Origin: JBFWUW01 sp050247075
Lineage (GTDB): Bacteria; Planctomycetota; Planctomycetia; Pirellulales; JBFWUW01
Length of the DNA: 16,720 bases
Direction: 5' to 3'
NCBI GenBank assembly: GCA_050247075.1
Contig: JBFWUW010000107.1
Coordinates: 1-16,720, forward strand
Part shown: positions 14,491 through 16,720 of the stretch, one piece after another
How positions within the stretch are numbered: position 1 is the stretch's first letter
Layout: every line of letters starts with the position of its first letter
Notes under the pieces: model-generated
Databases searched by the model: none
What the model saw: only the letters and a program-made list of their open reading frames with translations
Told to the model about the DNA's origin: nothing
Translations under genes and position numbers: made by a program

Positions 14491-14773
14491 TCCTCTGGCC
14501 AACGGCAGGCGGCTGGAGACTGGTGATTCTCTTCGGCTGGAAAGCACTCCTCTTCCCATGCTGGCCCCAGTCGCGGAACGGTCAAGCGTTGGCCTCGATG
14601 CGCTTGCGGGGACTGCCATCCTTTTCGGCTGGAAATGATGGCTGATCCCATTCCTGCCGAGTTACGAAGGTATCCGTGGCACTAGGAACGCCCATCCTGG
14701 CCGGCTGGAGCAGGGTCGGTCTCCATGATCGTCAGGCTCTTTTTGCGGTTTCCAAAATGGCGATCCTAATCCC
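14491..14773. other. Gene-free spacer with short repeats
   Basis: About 280 bp without a gene. TTCGGCTGGAAA occurs at 14532-14543 and 14624-14635, and a GCCGGCTGGA variant is near 14700. It also holds the tail end of transcripts from the minus-strand gene at 14774-15310. Confidence 0.4.
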
Positions 14774-15310
14774 CTATTCACCAGCCCGCGGGCCGGCTTC
14801 GTCGCGTGGCGGGGTCTGGTCGGGCGAAGCGGGCCGGGGTGCTGCGGGACCGGGCTCGGGGCCGGGCGGGGTGAAGGCCTGGTGGATGGCTTGCCGGGCG
14901 ATGCCTAGCAGGACTTCGGCCAGGACGCCGCCTAGGGGGGCGGCCAGGTCGGCCAGGAAGGTTGCGGTGCGAGAGGGGGGCGGCGGCTGATGCACAGGCG
15001 CAGGGGCCGGTTCTGTTGCCGCGGAAGGGGCGGTGGGTGGCGGGGCGTGGCCGCGCAGTTTTCTGCCCAGCACAAAGCCGGTGGCGGCGGCAATGCCGAC
15101 CGACCACCACGGATAGCGGGCGATCCAGGCGGGTGGACTGACGGCGCGGGCCGCCGTGGCGGCTAGCTCGTGCAGCGTCCGTTCCAGGGCGGCGCGGGCT
15201 TTGGCCGCTTCTCGCCCCAAGAACTCCGCTTCACCGGGTGGAGCCGGTGGCGGCTGGTCCGCTGGCGTCCCGTCCGAAGCGTTCTCGTTGGTCCCGTTTT
15301 CGTTGTTCAT
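14774..15310 (-). CDS. YqjD/DUF883-like membrane-anchored protein
   Basis: A 178-residue protein with a Pro/Asn-rich start, an amphipathic helix (REAAKARAALERTLHELAAT, about 33-52) and a single membrane segment, YPWWSVGIAAATGFVLGRKL (about 66-85). The PWWSVG...GFVLGR motif resembles the C-terminal anchor of YqjD/ElaB (DUF883), envelope proteins that associate with ribosomes in E. coli. Here it is followed by a Pro/Ala-rich linker and another hydrophobic helix (about 117-142), so it is longer than the family. ATG 15310 lies 80 bp inside the upstream gene, so the first about 26 residues are read in two frames. A later start cannot be excluded, as no Shine-Dalgarno is seen. Confidence 0.7.
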   Translation of the reverse strand: MNNENGTNENASDGTPADQPPPAPPGEAEFLGREAAKARAALERTLHELAATAARAVSPPAWIARYPWWSVGIAAATGFVLGRKLRGHAPPPTAPSAATEPAPAPVHQPPPPSRTATFLADLAAPLGGVLAEVLLGIARQAIHQAFTPPGPEPGPAAPRPASPDQTPPRDEAGPRAGE

Positions 15311-15734
15311 AATTTTCGGTGGCCGTGGTTTGAGCCGAGCGATTGATCCGCCACATCCAGGCGGCCGCCAGGATGGCGCAGCCCGACAGCAGGCCGCCGC
15401 CGGCCAGCACGTTGCCGACCCAGGCGGGTCCGCCGAACAAGGCCGTTAGAGCTTGTGCCAGGCCCAGGGTCAACAATATGGCGGCGGTGGAAAGGACGAT
15501 GACGGAAACCAAAGCCCCGCCCGCAACCAGGGCGGCGGCCATCGCCATCCGCCGCAAGCGGCCGCGGGTGGCATCCACCCTGGCCGCCAGGTAGTGCGTG
15601 GCGTAGGCCGCCAATTCTTGCAGCAATGCCAACAGCCGTTCAACCGCTTCTGGTCCCGTGGGAGCGGCGGTCGAGGCGGAGGAACCGCGCGGCCCCTCAA
15701 AATCGTTGTCTTGAAAACGTGGCGAACTGACCAT
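15231..15734 (-). CDS. YqjE-like (Phage_holin_3_6) membrane protein
   Basis: Start MVSSPRF at 15734 gives 167 residues. An amphipathic helix (VERLLALLQELAAYATHYLA, about 31-50) leads to two membrane segments: MAMAAALVAGGALVSVIVLS onward (about 63-96) and WVGNVLAGGGLLSGCAILAA (about 105-124). The architecture matches the putative actinobacterial holin-X / YqjE family (Phage_holin_3_6), which pairs with YqjD-type proteins in operons. Upstream in-frame codons to 15944 are compositionally unlike protein and are excluded. Its tail (after about 130) is polar. It is followed on the same strand by the YqjD-like gene with an 80-bp overlap. Function is unproven; likely envelope stress or membrane organisation. 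Confidence 0.75.
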   Translation of the reverse strand: MVSSPRFQDNDFEGPRGSSASTAAPTGPEAVERLLALLQELAAYATHYLAARVDATRGRLRRMAMAAALVAGGALVSVIVLSTAAILLTLGLAQALTALFGGPAWVGNVLAGGGLLSGCAILAAAWMWRINRSAQTTATENYEQRKRDQRERFGRDASGPAATGSTR

Positions 15735-16066
15735 GGTCGGCGAGAACCTGTTGCGGGTCGTACGAACAGTAAGCTTCCGCCAGCCTGGGGGTCGGCGAAA
15801 AGCAACGCAGTCACCGCACTCGCGAGGGGGCGTCTGGCTGCGCTTACCGCGTGCGTACGACGGCAAAGGCATGGCGATGTGCCGGCGAACGAGGGGGAGT
15901 TTCGCCAGCCACCAACCAGAACAAAGATCGAATACGATGCTCAACTGTAGGTTGCCGTACTTGGCCGCGGCGGGAAAAATCCATTGGCCCGCCCGAGTTT
16001 ATGCGGTGAACAAACGGATATGCCAAAGGGGTGAACCGCGTGAATGACCGTGTTTGGAAACAAAAA
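15735..16066. other. Gene-free stretch upstream of the YqjE-like gene
   Basis: About 330 bp with no credible gene. It must contain the promoter for the YqjE/YqjD-like pair and the 3' side of the acidic-repeat gene's terminator. I found no promoter I would defend. Confidence 0.4.
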
Positions 16067-16095
16067 CAGCCGGGCGATCACCAATCGCCCGGCTG
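16061..16095 (-). terminator. Strong intrinsic terminator of the acidic-repeat gene
   Basis: On the minus strand, CAGCCGGGCGAT (16095-16084) and its complement (16078-16067) form a perfect 12-bp stem with a 5-base loop, followed by TTTTTG. It begins 25 bp after the stop codon. Confidence 0.9.
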
Positions 16096-16119
16096 TCCAA
16101 ACTTTGTCTGGCGTGAGAA

Positions 16120-16720
16120 CTACTCGGAGAACGGATCGTCGTCGTCGGCAGCTTCCTTGGCTTCGTCGTCGGCGTCCGCATCTTCGTCTTCCGTTGCGGC
16201 ATCATCGGACTCGGCAGCGGAGTCGTCCTCTTCGCTCTCATCGGCGAAGGGATCGTTTTCCTCGTCGGTGGACTCGGCAGCGGCGTCCTCGTCGTCGGTC
16301 ATTTCTTCCTCGTCCTCGGCACTCTCGTCGCCGAACGGATCGCTGTCGGTCTCGGCCGATTCGGCATCTTCATCGTCCGCGTCCTCTTCCGCATCGTCAT
16401 CGTCATCGGAGTCCGCGGCGGCGTCTTCGTCGTCGGCCATCTCTTCATCATCGGTGTCGCTCTCATCGGCGAACGGATCGCTGTCGGTCTCGGAAGACTC
16501 GGCATCCTCTTCGTCGGCTTCCTCTTCCGAGTCGGCATCGTCGTCGGAGTCAACGGCGGCGTCTTCGTCGTCGGTCATTTCTTCATCGTCCTCGGCACTT
16601 TCATCGGCGAACGGATCGCTGTCGGTCTCGGCCGACTCGGCATCTTCATCGTCCGCGTCTTCTTCCGCATCGGCATCGTCATCGGAGTCCGCGGCGGCGT
16701 CTTCGTCGTCCTCCATCTCT
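16120..16720 (-). CDS. Highly acidic 46-residue-repeat protein (5' end cut off)
   Basis: The frame is open to the right edge; the Met near 16716 is an internal Met of a repeat and not a supported start. At least three tandem units of 46 residues are visible, each starting M(E/T/A)DDEDAA, running through Asp/Glu-rich text and ending with SDPFADES or SDPFGDES plus acidic residues. A diverged fourth unit carries the stop. About two thirds of residues are Asp or Glu. There is no other domain in view. Repeats at DNA level are near identical over long stretches, so recent expansion or gene conversion is likely. Role unknown; such acidic repeats may chelate cations or be surface or spacer regions. 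The real N-terminus lies outside. Confidence 0.8.
   Translation of the reverse strand, partial: EMEDDEDAAADSDDDADAEEDADDEDAESAETDSDPFADESAEDDEEMTDDEDAAVDSDDDADSEEEADEEDAESSETDSDPFADESDTDDEEMADDEDAAADSDDDDDAEEDADDEDAESAETDSDPFGDESAEDEEEMTDDEDAAAESTDEENDPFADESEEDDSAAESDDAATEDEDADADDEAKEAADDDDPFSE

Noticed and set aside
15735..15944. N-terminal extension of the YqjE-like protein
   Set aside because: The extra 70 residues are Arg/Pro-rich with no membrane or domain character; ATG 15734 gives the normal family length.

Overview
The window looks like a piece of a planctomycete chromosome, probably a Pirellulales-type organism. It is GC-rich. It carries a Tat-exported DUF1501 protein, a secreted thioredoxin-fold protein, a PAPS sulfotransferase and several small proteins of a kind common in Planctomycetota. 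Few genes have a clear Shine-Dalgarno site. The lineage is inferred from gene content; no rRNA or other marker is present.

Bases 1 to about 8340 are the right-hand part of an integrative element inserted in the 3' end of a tRNA-Ser(CGA) gene (8293-8374, minus strand). In order it carries: a membrane/coiled-coil protein, a TraD/HerA-like DNA-pumping ATPase coupled to it by an ATGA overlap, a promoter-to-terminator segment that looks like a structured RNA or attenuator (2802-2990), a Replication-relaxation winged-helix protein, a long inverted-repeat cassette, a run of small accessory proteins (two-helix membrane protein, two or three short unknowns, coiled coil, zinc ribbon), an AlpA-like excisionase and a tyrosine recombinase. 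Between the integrase and the tRNA lie phased 10-bp direct repeats, as expected for recombinase or excisionase arm sites next to an attachment site. No relaxase or mating-pair apparatus is visible, so the element is either mobilised by others or continues left of the window.

Bases 8375 to 16720 are ordinary host sequence: a secreted protein of unknown family, a small membrane protein, a sulfotransferase, a broken gene remnant, DUF1501 (minus), a secreted TlpA/AhpC-like redoxin with a strong terminator, an overlapping pair of envelope membrane proteins resembling YqjE/YqjD (minus), and a very acidic 46-residue-repeat protein (minus) that runs off the right edge.

The parts most worth a second look are the candidate RNA at 2836-2990, the inverted-repeat cassette at 3899-4167, the twin hairpins with a shared loop at 5210-5291 and the phased repeats at 8142-8196. 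All RNA structures were paired by eye, without an energy calculation or homology search.
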